From Dyadobacter flavalbus (lineage in GTDB: Bacteria; Bacteroidota; Bacteroidia; Cytophagales; Spirosomataceae), in assembly GCF_006149045.1 (NCBI RefSeq), contig NZ_VBSN01000013.1, positions 1 through 64,000 of the forward strand: 64,000 nt of DNA. The letters are read 5' to 3'. Each line of letters begins with the position of its first letter. Position 1 is the first letter of the stretch. This document shows positions 38,030 to 46,284 of this stretch, piece after piece. The notes beneath the pieces were generated by a model. That model was not told the DNA's origin and did not search any database. It saw only the letters and a program-made list of their open reading frames with translations. A program made the translations under genes and the position numbers.

Positions 38030-39238
38030 ATGGCCGAAATTCTCTATATTCCTTTTGATGAACCATACGAATCAGATATTGCTTATGATTATGCTCCCGG
38101 CGCACATCATGCAGATGTTTATGAAGGCCGGTTCATAGAAGGCAGGGAAGGAAACTGTGTTTACTTCCCGGGCAATGGCTATGCAGAAATCAAACCAAAG
38201 CTCTTTGACCTAACCCAAACTTATACGGTCATGTTCTGGGTAATGGCTGAATCTCATGGTCTGGGCTCAGCAGAAAGTTACTTCCTCATCAAGTTTCCCG
38301 GCCTGAATAACTTCCTGAAAGTAAACCTGTATTCTACCTTAAGTGTGTGGTCGCATGTTGCTTTGACGCATGAGAACGGCATATACACTGCCTACGTCAA
38401 CGGCAAAGCAAAAGACACCAAATCAGCACTGGCGGGCACTCCGACAGGATTCTGTCTGCTGAATGTTAATGGATTCAATGATGCCGGCCGCTGTTACCTT
38501 GACGACTTCAAGATACTTACCGGAGGAGCATATACTTCTTCCGATTTAACACCAATCATTTCAAACGCCACACTAACCGTGAAATTCTCTATAAACGGTG
38601 TTGACTTCAAATCCTTAGGGATCACGGTTGGCCCAAATCCAAAAGGGATTGTTGACATGCTTCCCAAAAAGTCGAATGACGAATACGACTGGAAAGATCA
38701 GCATGGAAAATTCGAAGACGTGGAAGCTGTCAGGTATGATGTGCGCGATATTGAATTAGACTGCTGGTTCTTCGCTGAGAATGCAGATGCTATGATGGAA
38801 ACCATTATAAATATCAAGGATCAGTTTCAGCGAAATGGCACGCAGCGGCTCATGGTGGAAATTAATGCGAGATTGACATTGCCCTTTGAAGTCACGCATA
38901 AAGCCGGAATTGATTTTTCAGAAATGAAGTGGCGAAATTATCGCACTCCCTGCTCTTTCAAATTGAGAATGACCGAAAAACAGCCGGTCAAGCGTATTCT
39001 GAGGTACATCAAAGTTGATAACAACACACCCAATGTACAAATTACCTTGACTTGTCCAGACCTCTTGAACATCTATTGGGGTGATGGCCAGTTTACACCA
39101 AACGTATTCGGAACAGCAGTCACAGCTACCCATCAATACGATGCTCCGGGTACATATTATATAGTCATTGCAGGTGTCATTGAAAACATCACTGCATTCA
39201 CACACAACGCGGTTATGGTATGGAGCAAATTACAATAA
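38030..39238 (+). CDS. Distal tail protein (Dit-like) with N-terminal LamG and C-terminal PKD-like domains
   Basis: The 402-aa protein has three parts. A LamG/concanavalin-like sandwich (about 1-165) includes YTVMFWVMAE, VWSHVALTHENGIYTAYVNG and RCYLDDFKI. The Dit-like middle (about 185-320) includes GVDFKSLGITVG, VRDIELDCWFFA and TPCSFKLRMTE. The C-terminal PKD-like unit has LLNIYWGDGQFTP and HQYDAPGTYYIV. Dit forms the hub ring joining tail tube and baseplate; the added modules probably bind glycans. It overlaps the next gene by 19 nt. Confidence 0.75.
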   Translation: MAEILYIPFDEPYESDIAYDYAPGAHHADVYEGRFIEGREGNCVYFPGNGYAEIKPKLFDLTQTYTVMFWVMAESHGLGSAESYFLIKFPGLNNFLKVNLYSTLSVWSHVALTHENGIYTAYVNGKAKDTKSALAGTPTGFCLLNVNGFNDAGRCYLDDFKILTGGAYTSSDLTPIISNATLTVKFSINGVDFKSLGITVGPNPKGIVDMLPKKSNDEYDWKDQHGKFEDVEAVRYDVRDIELDCWFFAENADAMMETIINIKDQFQRNGTQRLMVEINARLTLPFEVTHKAGIDFSEMKWRNYRTPCSFKLRMTEKQPVKRILRYIKVDNNTPNVQITLTCPDLLNIYWGDGQFTPNVFGTAVTATHQYDAPGTYYIVIAGVIENITAFTHNAVMVWSKLQ

Positions 39239-42200
39239 TACAACCGGACGGAACACTGTATCCGGTCAAACGGCTCTATCCTTTAACGACAATCACCAAA
39301 GCGGTTCAGTCCTGTGATCTGCTTGGTCAGGATGTGGTGGATGTTGACTTTGAGTCTACCGAGCATCTTGAAATGGTGCTTGGAATGAAGATTGAAGTTT
39401 TCGGCAATTACTACACTTTGAACGTCCTGCCGGAAGAACAGAAAACCGGAAGCCGGAAGTACTTATATAAATGCCGGTTTGAAGGTGTACAGTACGAACT
39501 TCTCAGCAGCCAGTACTTTGATGCCGATGCCACAGGTACATATAGAGGAAGTGAATTCTCGCTGACCGGCAATCTGGATATGTTCATCAGTGTGCTGATC
39601 TACAACTGCAACAGAACATTCGGGCCCGGCAAATGGCTGAAAGGTGATATACTGGAAACTGATGTTAAGACACTGACCTTCTCAACAGCCAACTGCCTTG
39701 AAGCGCTTCAACAGACGATCTGTAAAGAGTTTGAAGTAGAATTCGAGATTCTGCAGAACGGGAACGTTAAAACAATCAATGTAGGAAGAGCCGGCCAGAT
39801 TCTTACCGACGTTTACGAATACGGGCAAGGCCGCGGACTTTATACGCTTACCAGAAGATCAGTCAAAGAATCCACTATTGTAACAAGGCTGTATCCGTCT
39901 GGTTCCTCAGACAATTTAAAGCCGGGTTATCGTAACTTCTCAACCCGTTTAAAGATTGGTGAGCCCGGCAGCGGTACCGATTACATCGAAGATACAGCTG
40001 CTATTGCCGCATTCGGATTAATTGAAGGCTCAAAGACTTTTGATGAAGTAAAGCCGCAGCGCATCGGTGTCGTTACGCAGGTAGGCCTTGATGCCGAAAT
40101 GTTCTTTGATAGCACCATGAACTTTGACTTGAACGAATCAGACGAAAACGGAACCAAATACCTGATCGCTGGCAAGTCGGCAAAGATTCATTTCAACACA
40201 GGAAATCTGGCAGGTTATGAATTTGAGCTTGCAGACGGTGGCTACACGCCAGAAGTAAAAGCTTTTGTGCTGGTTCCTTTCAAAGATGAACAAGGCGTCA
40301 AGTTTCCGGGCCCGGCTCCATTCAATATTAATGTAGGTGATCAGTATGTGATTCTGGATATTACCATGCCGGAAATTTACGTTACAACCGCAGAAGCAGA
40401 ACTCAGGACCAAAGCGAGGCTGTACCTCGACGCAAACAAATCGCCGCTGGTTCAGTACTCGCTTGACATTGATCCTCAGTTCCTGAGAAACAAAACGGCT
40501 CCCGGCACAGTACCAAACTTTTTTAGCCTGGGCGATTTCATCCAGATTAAGGATGCTGACCTGAACATCAATAAGGCTTCACGTGTGATCCGATTTACAC
40601 GTGACGTACTCAGCCCTTTCAAGTATACTATTGAAATAGCGGACTCTTACCAGATTTCCACAATTTCCCGCGTGCTTTCCGATGTCAAGCAGCTAAATAA
40701 CATTGTTACCCTCAACGATCTTCGCAACCCGGTAACTGCAAAACAAAACTGGAAGTCTGCGCGGGAGCTGATCAATGAAAGCTTTGATCCGGATGGATAC
40801 CTGAAAGATGGGAAAATCAAAGCAGAAACGCTGGAAGCCGCCATTGCACTGTTCGGAACAGAAGGGCAGCAGTTCCAGATCATCAATGCTGTTTTCATGC
40901 CTAACTTTCAAGGCAACAAGAACGTGCTCAGGTATACGGCCGGGCAGCTGGTCCACTTGACCATTGAAAAAGACAACATCAGGACTTGGAATTTCAACGC
41001 TCAGACCGTCACGTTCGGAGACAACAACTTCAAGTTTGTCTATGCAAAATGTTCTGTTGAGAAAAATACTGCTACCATATTATTCAGTGACCAGCAGATA
41101 AAGACGAAGCAGGACCCGGTTCACTATCATTTCCTGATGGGGATGCTCAACAGTGTGGATACTGTCACCAATACAAGACAGATTTCATTGACATACGGAT
41201 TCACTCTGATATCTGGCCGCTGGATTACAACAGGACAAATCAAATCCTCCGACGGAAGTACATATTTTGATCTGGATACCGGGGAAATTGGCGGCAACAT
41301 CACATTCCGCGGAACAGACGGAAAGAACAAATCCATCAAGCAGTTGGAAACCGAATTGTTGGCACAGATTGATGCTGTCACGGAACAGACCGATGGAAAG
41401 GTTGATAACTGGTTTTTGAACGGAACACCCACGCTCAGCAACGAACCCGCTATCAATTGGAATACATTGGAGCTTAAAACCGAACACGTAGGCGACAATT
41501 ACTTTGATAACGTTTCAAAGAAGTCATACCGGTTCCGGGTTGAAAACAATGTGTTTTCATGGGAGGAAGTTTCTGATGATAGAATTACCCAGGCTCTGCT
41601 TCTGGCAAGTCAGGCCAAAGAATCGGCAGACGGCAAAAGCACAATCTTTATTTCCTCGGCAGCACATCCTACACCGTTCCCGCCATACTCAGAAGGTGAT
41701 CTCTGGACCAACGGAGTTGATTTGTTCCGCTGTATTACCGAAAGGCTGACCGGATCTTATAATCAGCTCGATTGGGAATTGGCAACGGTTTACGATAGCA
41801 CTGTTGCTACCATTATAAAAGGGATCATAACTGCCGGCACCATCCAGCTTGCAGGAGAAGGTGGAAGCGTACTGGCCGGTATTACCGGAAATGGAACAGC
41901 AGCCGACAGTGTTCGTTTCTGGGCAGGAGCCGGATTTGCAAACAGAGCCTTGGCGCCATTCAGGGTTTTGCAGTCCGGCGAAGGATTTCTTCGCAAGCGG
42001 CTGGAAATGATGAATGAAAACAATATTGGGCAGGCCGGCATTGCAGGCTCAAACAATGCGCTTGATGGATTGGTGCGTTTATGGGCCGGTGCTCCTTACG
42101 CAAACCGGAATAATGCACCATGGCGCGCGCTGGCAGACGGAAGCATGTTTGCAGAAAAAGGCATGATCGGCAAGTGGACTATACAGGGCGGCGGTATCAT

Positions 42201-42780
42201 CAATGACTCAGGTGATGCATACATTATCATGCGCTCCACAGATGCCACTGAAAAAACCGAGGTCATGATCGGCTCAAATGTTTTTCCGGGAACATACGGC
42301 GGAAAAGGAGCAGCACTGTTTAGAGCAACGGAGCCTAACAGTGTAGGCGATAATTACGGAGCCGTGTTTTATGCCAAAAATGCCATAGCCGGATTCTTAA
42401 ATTGGGCTATTTACGCATTTGATGGTATTTCATTCTTAGGACAAAGCCTGATTAATGGCAAGAAATCATTAAGAATAGATATGAACAACCAGAATCTCAC
42501 CTTTGATCCAAGTCTGTACGATATGGTCTATGTCAATCCAACGGGCGAAAGAGTATGTATACTTATACTTCGCACGACTGGGAACCGGTTTGTATTGGGC
42601 GATGGAAAAACAATAACAATCATCAACCGGAATAACGCTTTTAATAACTTATTTCTTCCCACTGGCACCATGGCTGTAAATGATTCCCCATTCTTAATAC
42701 AGGGAGGTATGGCCGTTACTTTGAGTTTTGATATAGAATTGCAGAAATGGTGGGCCGTTTCACTATTCGACAACAATTAG
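39220..42780 (+). CDS. Tail hub / tail-associated protein with C-terminal fibre repeats
   Basis: The 1186-aa protein follows Dit. The N-terminal about 420 residues look like a gp27/Tal-type hub (VVDVDFESTEHLEM, GNYYTLNVLPEEQ, EYGQGRGLYTLTRRSVKESTIVTRLYP). A long central region includes LNDLRNPVTAKQNW. The C-terminal third has two repeats around VRFWAGAGFANRALAPFRVL and VRLWAGAPYANRNNAPWRAL, typical of fibre tips, and a final beta domain. It probably forms the central baseplate hub and part of the receptor-binding structure. Confidence 0.78.
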   Translation: MEQITIIQPDGTLYPVKRLYPLTTITKAVQSCDLLGQDVVDVDFESTEHLEMVLGMKIEVFGNYYTLNVLPEEQKTGSRKYLYKCRFEGVQYELLSSQYFDADATGTYRGSEFSLTGNLDMFISVLIYNCNRTFGPGKWLKGDILETDVKTLTFSTANCLEALQQTICKEFEVEFEILQNGNVKTINVGRAGQILTDVYEYGQGRGLYTLTRRSVKESTIVTRLYPSGSSDNLKPGYRNFSTRLKIGEPGSGTDYIEDTAAIAAFGLIEGSKTFDEVKPQRIGVVTQVGLDAEMFFDSTMNFDLNESDENGTKYLIAGKSAKIHFNTGNLAGYEFELADGGYTPEVKAFVLVPFKDEQGVKFPGPAPFNINVGDQYVILDITMPEIYVTTAEAELRTKARLYLDANKSPLVQYSLDIDPQFLRNKTAPGTVPNFFSLGDFIQIKDADLNINKASRVIRFTRDVLSPFKYTIEIADSYQISTISRVLSDVKQLNNIVTLNDLRNPVTAKQNWKSARELINESFDPDGYLKDGKIKAETLEAAIALFGTEGQQFQIINAVFMPNFQGNKNVLRYTAGQLVHLTIEKDNIRTWNFNAQTVTFGDNNFKFVYAKCSVEKNTATILFSDQQIKTKQDPVHYHFLMGMLNSVDTVTNTRQISLTYGFTLISGRWITTGQIKSSDGSTYFDLDTGEIGGNITFRGTDGKNKSIKQLETELLAQIDAVTEQTDGKVDNWFLNGTPTLSNEPAINWNTLELKTEHVGDNYFDNVSKKSYRFRVENNVFSWEEVSDDRITQALLLASQAKESADGKSTIFISSAAHPTPFPPYSEGDLWTNGVDLFRCITERLTGSYNQLDWELATVYDSTVATIIKGIITAGTIQLAGEGGSVLAGITGNGTAADSVRFWAGAGFANRALAPFRVLQSGEGFLRKRLEMMNENNIGQAGIAGSNNALDGLVRLWAGAPYANRNNAPWRALADGSMFAEKGMIGKWTIQGGGIINDSGDAYIIMRSTDATEKTEVMIGSNVFPGTYGGKGAALFRATEPNSVGDNYGAVFYAKNAIAGFLNWAIYAFDGISFLGQSLINGKKSLRIDMNNQNLTFDPSLYDMVYVNPTGERVCILILRTTGNRFVLGDGKTITIINRNNAFNNLFLPTGTMAVNDSPFLIQGGMAVTLSFDIELQKWWAVSLFDNN

Positions 42781-42786
42781 AAAACC

Positions 42787-43047
42787 TTAATCTTCGCTGA
42801 CCATCATCGAGCCGGTACCGATCAGCAGCCAGGTAGCGGAAACATTGTAGGTTTTAACGATCCGGACCAGCTGATCCACTTTGACAGAATGTGTTTCCGG
42901 CGTATTCCGCATATTGTAATAGTAGCCTGTGTTCATTTCGAACTTTCGGCAGAAATCCCGGACACCATCAAACTCCTTTTCTTTGATCAAATGATCAACA
43001 GCCTGAAAAAACCGCTTTGTAACTTCTATTGATTCGCTTGTTTTCAT
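42787..43047 (-). CDS. Small helix-turn-helix regulator, candidate prophage repressor
   Basis: I use ATG 43047 (MKTSESIEVTKRFFQAVDHL). The 86-aa protein has the compact HTH pattern common in Bacteroidota phages: FDGVRDFCRKFEMNTGYYYNMRN, then VDQLVRIVKTYNVSATWLLIGTG. The latter string is typical of the last helix in Cro/C1-type and Bro-like regulators. It is next to the integrase and is the only repressor-like protein in the window, so it is a candidate for binding the 17-bp element. The ATG lies 7 nt after a terminator hairpin. Confidence 0.7.
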   Translation of the reverse strand: MKTSESIEVTKRFFQAVDHLIKEKEFDGVRDFCRKFEMNTGYYYNMRNTPETHSVKVDQLVRIVKTYNVSATWLLIGTGSMMVSED

Positions 43048-43054
43048 AATAAAA

Positions 43055-43085
43055 GCCGTGAGCATCATAACTCACGGCCATTTTT
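43055..43085. terminator. Bidirectional terminator between integrase and repressor
   Basis: GCCGTGAG (43055-43062) and CTCACGGC (43071-43078) form a perfect 8-bp stem with an 8-nt loop; T-rich tracts flank both sides. It separates integrase from repressor transcripts and could end the distal-tail operon. Confidence 0.82.
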
Positions 43086-43114
43086 GTTCTCAATTGTTGA
43101 TGTATAATACTGAA

Positions 43115-44296
43115 TTATGCAACATCTACTTTATCTGACCATTCTTTTAGAATCCTTTTTTCTTTGATAGATCCGTAATGTTTTATCTGTCTGGTAGATG
43201 TGTGCCCGAGCATGGTTGACACCACTTCATCGCTGAAACCGTATTCGTTCAGGCAAATGTCGGTGAATGTCTTCCGGGCAATTTTATTGGTCAGGTTCTT
43301 GGTAATGCCTACCGCCTCGGCAATGACCTTTAAATAATCATTGGATTTCTGGCCGGAAATCTTCGGCATCTTGTCACAGCCGCCGTACTTATTGATTAGA
43401 CTGACCGCGAAGTTATCCAGTGGAAAGATCGCCTCAACGCCGGTCTTGATTCTTTTCACTTTCATAAACTGCTTTTCATTGTATGTATAGCACGAATCCT
43501 CCCCTATTTCGATGTAATCGCCAATGTGCAGCCCTGTATGACACATAAACAAAAAGCTATCCACTACCCTTTGCAGCTTGTCACTCCATGGATAATTTTC
43601 AAGCAGCCCGAGTTCTTCTTTTGATAAGCAGGTTGTGTCCAGCTCTTTCTTCCATTCCAGACTCACACCGGCAAAAGGACTTCTTTCAACGTATCCCTCT
43701 CGCATCCCAAACCGGAACAACCCGATGCATGCCTGCACAATCTTGTTGCAATAATCGTTGTGATACCCCTTTTCTTTCAGCCAACGCCAAAACCCGCTTA
43801 CATGCCTTTTTTCCAGACTGGCCACATTCATGTCCTTGCCCAGATACTGATTCAGGTACAGGAAACATCTTTTGTAACGGTTTACTGTAACGATGGACCT
43901 GTTCTTAATTTTTAGCTCCTCCAGATAAAGCGTTGTCATTTTGACAAAGGAGCAAGCCAGTTCTTTTTTGCCCGTGTAGATGTCCTTGATCTCATTGGCT
44001 GATAATCTTAATCCCCGCGACCTTGCTGAAAGATATACACCTTCCAATTCCGTTTTGATAATGTCAATTCTTCGGTTTAGGTCGATAGCCGCCTGTGATG
44101 CCCCCTTTACTTTTTGAAATTTACTGTCCCATTTTTTGGGGTCTACTGCTGCGCCCGTTGCAAACTCAGTAGCCTTTTGGCCGTCGATGGTGATTCTACA
44201 ATTGAGCGGACATACGCCGGCTGAATTGGTTCTTACTTTCCGGATTACGAATCTGATCCGCATTCTGATGGAGTGGTTCACTGAAGAAATAAACAT
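43115..44296 (-). CDS. int: Tyrosine recombinase (phage integrase) with unusual active-site residues
   Basis: The 393-aa protein has an N-terminal arm-binding part (VCPLNCRITIDGQKATEFATG), a SAM-like core-binding domain (about 115-210) and a catalytic domain. Active-site blocks are CHTGLHIGDY (position 257 is His where Arg is usual), Lys284 in KRIKTG, NKIARKTF (Lys338 in place of the usual His, Arg341), LGH365 and Tyr374 in KHYGS. It lies 165 nt from the tmRNA 3' end, supporting integration there. The substitutions may be a subfamily trait rather than loss of function. Confidence 0.9.
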   Translation of the reverse strand: MFISSVNHSIRMRIRFVIRKVRTNSAGVCPLNCRITIDGQKATEFATGAAVDPKKWDSKFQKVKGASQAAIDLNRRIDIIKTELEGVYLSARSRGLRLSANEIKDIYTGKKELACSFVKMTTLYLEELKIKNRSIVTVNRYKRCFLYLNQYLGKDMNVASLEKRHVSGFWRWLKEKGYHNDYCNKIVQACIGLFRFGMREGYVERSPFAGVSLEWKKELDTTCLSKEELGLLENYPWSDKLQRVVDSFLFMCHTGLHIGDYIEIGEDSCYTYNEKQFMKVKRIKTGVEAIFPLDNFAVSLINKYGGCDKMPKISGQKSNDYLKVIAEAVGITKNLTNKIARKTFTDICLNEYGFSDEVVSTMLGHTSTRQIKHYGSIKEKRILKEWSDKVDVA

Positions 44297-44380
44297 ACTT
44301 TAACGAGTTAGGTTGTGATAGAGTCAGAAAAGACTACCACTCGAAACTAGTTACCATTATGGTGGTCTTCAGTTTTGGTT

Positions 44381-44399
44381 AAACTTATTTAACGGTAAT
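44381..44399. repeat. 19-bp direct repeat, copy 2
   Basis: AAACTTATTTAACGGTAAT is identical to 35009-35027. This copy lies between the integrase start and the tmRNA terminator, where integrase arm-type sites are expected. Confidence 0.7.
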
Positions 44400-44410
44400 G
44401 GCCTAAAATA

Positions 44411-44437
44411 GAAAAAGCAGAGTAGTTAGCTCTGCTT
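44411..44437 (-). terminator. Terminator of the tmRNA gene
   Basis: AAGCAGAG (44415-44422) pairs with CTCTGCTT (44430-44437); on the minus strand five T follow. It lies about 24 nt past the tmRNA 3' end and, if integration occurred in that end, is phage DNA. Confidence 0.78.
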
Positions 44438-44460
44438 CAACGTCATAGTTTGGGATCTTG

Positions 44461-44829
44461 TGGAGATGCGGGGAGTCGAACCCCGGTCCAGAACAGGGAA
44501 ACCCTGCGCCTTCTACATGCTTATCCGTGATTAGATTTTCGAGCCTGACAAGGTACACGGCGGACCCGCGTCATGGCCTTAGATACTGGTGTCTCGTTGA
44601 ATTTACGCATCAATAGTTCAACCAGCGCTGCGTTTCGACACCTCTGGACCCACCCGGCAGCACGTAGGGTGGAGAGATGATGGCATTTGGTTAATCCTCC
44701 GGATTAAGCAGCCATGGCGTAAGTATTTTCGCCATTTATTGTTTGAGAATATTATTTCCGGGAGGTACTCTCAACTCCCGACATGCTTACACACAGAACC
44801 TCAGCCCGCTGTCAATTCCAGTCACCCCC
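44461..44829 (-). ncRNA. ssrA: tmRNA
   Basis: The 5' end GGGGGTGACTGG and 3' end GGTTCGACTCCCCGCATCTCCA form the tRNA-like domain, with a 7-bp acceptor stem (two G-U pairs) and a T-loop. The tag frame (GGC GAA AAT ACT TAC GCC ATG GCT GCT TAA) encodes GENTYAMAA, close to Bacteroidota tags. tmRNA rescues stalled ribosomes. The genomic bases after the discriminator A are CAA, not CCA, so CCA must be added after transcription; this end is also the phage insertion site. Confidence 0.97.
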
Positions 44830-45318
44830 AATTTGATACAACTGCATTTGCAAACAGCATTCAACCGCCTATGCAAATCCGGTTGCATGTAAATTTACAA
44901 ATTTCGATGCAGTAAAGTTCTCTTTGTTCCGAGAAAATTGCCAAAAGGCAGTTTTCTCCGTATTACATGTTTGAACGTGAGAAGCTTATATTTTTTAAAA
45001 TCTTCCAACGCATTTTACTTTCATAACCAATTCAAAGTTCAAAGCTTCCAAAAGCAACCTGTCCCGAAATCCATTCAAAATAGCATGATGTACATTCCGC
45101 TTTACATTCCTGAGCAGTCTTGATGATCAGTTTTTACAATCTGGTTTTGATGCAATTTGAATTTATCAACCGGTTTAAGCATTCAGCTGCGGGCTACGGG
45201 ATAACAGTTGAAAGTCAGCAGCTTTTTAGTATGACCACTTCTTTCGCTAACACCAACCTTGATGTCAAAATCCTGAAATTTACCGTCTGAACGAGAATTA
45301 TAGTAATTTTGAACTCTT
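44830..45318. other. Intergenic region between tmRNA and hemF
   Basis: It holds the promoters of the divergent tmRNA and hemF genes. TAATTTTG at 45304-45311 fits the -7 word for hemF and would give a very short leader, unless translation starts at the third Met codon (45334). A 61-codon frame at 44938-45123 is not convincing. Confidence 0.5.
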
Positions 45319-46254
45319 ATGATGACAGACAAAATGAAAGTTGAAGATATAGAACTGAATTTCAAAAATTTACAGGATCAGATTTGCAAGGCCATTGAAG
45401 CGGAAGACGGCACGGGAAAATTCCGGGAAGATCTATGGGAACATCATTCCGGCGGCGGCGGAAGAACCAGACTGATCCAGAACGGCAGTGTAATTGAAAA
45501 AGGCGGTGTCAATTTTTCGAGTGTGCGCGGTGAGGTACATCCACGCCTCAGGCAACAAATGAATCTGGGCGAAAAGGATGATTTTCACTTTGCGGCAACC
45601 GGCGTTTCCATCGTCATGCATCCGCAGAATCCGCGTGTACCGATTATTCACATGAATGTCCGCTACTTTGAACTGAGCAACGGAATCTGCTGGTTTGGCG
45701 GAGGAATTGACCTTACACCGCATTACGTCGTTGAAAATGATGCACGGTTTTTTCATAACTGTCTTAAGAATGCCTGTGACAAACATCATCTGCAGTTTTA
45801 TCCTGATTTCAAAAGCTGGGCTGACGAATACTTTTACATTCCACACCGCCAGGAAACGCGCGGCATAGGCGGCATTTTCTTTGATTATCTCAAACCTGAC
45901 CTGCCGGGAAAAGGACAAGGTCTTTCGAAAGAAGCACTTTTTGATTTTGTCATGGAAATCGGAAACAGCTTTGCTCCGGTTTATACGCACTTTATGGCAC
46001 TGCACCGAAATGATGCTTTTACAGAAAAAGAAAAACAATGGCAATATCTGAGACGCGGCCGCTATGTAGAATTCAATCTGGTCTGGGATCGCGGCACGAA
46101 ATTCGGACTGGAAACGAACGGCAGAACGGAATCGATTTTGATGAGCCTGCCGCCTCAGGCCAACTGGGAATACAGCTTTGAACCGGAAGAAGGTTCTGAG
46201 GAACAGAAAACGCTGAACTGGCTACGCAAGGATGTTGACTGGGCAAACAGCTGA
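45319..46254 (+). CDS. hemF: Oxygen-dependent coproporphyrinogen-III oxidase
   Basis: The 311-aa enzyme shows the HemF signatures: GGGGRTRLIQNG, SSVRGEVHPRLRQQM, VPIIHMNVRYFEL, WFGGGIDLTPHYV, HRQETRGIGGIFFDYL and RRGRYVEFNLVWDRGTKFGLETNGRTESILMSLPP, in order and full length. It converts coproporphyrinogen III to protoporphyrinogen IX using O2 in haem synthesis. The start may be MKVEDIELNF at 45334 given the position of the promoter. Confidence 0.96.
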   Translation: MMTDKMKVEDIELNFKNLQDQICKAIEAEDGTGKFREDLWEHHSGGGGRTRLIQNGSVIEKGGVNFSSVRGEVHPRLRQQMNLGEKDDFHFAATGVSIVMHPQNPRVPIIHMNVRYFELSNGICWFGGGIDLTPHYVVENDARFFHNCLKNACDKHHLQFYPDFKSWADEYFYIPHRQETRGIGGIFFDYLKPDLPGKGQGLSKEALFDFVMEIGNSFAPVYTHFMALHRNDAFTEKEKQWQYLRRGRYVEFNLVWDRGTKFGLETNGRTESILMSLPPQANWEYSFEPEEGSEEQKTLNWLRKDVDWANS

Positions 46255-46284
46255 TCTCAGAAATTCATATTTGTCTGAACATGT

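Noticed and set aside
44938..45123. Plus-strand 61-aa frame between tmRNA and hemF
   Set aside because: No protein-like pattern or family, and it sits in a promoter region.
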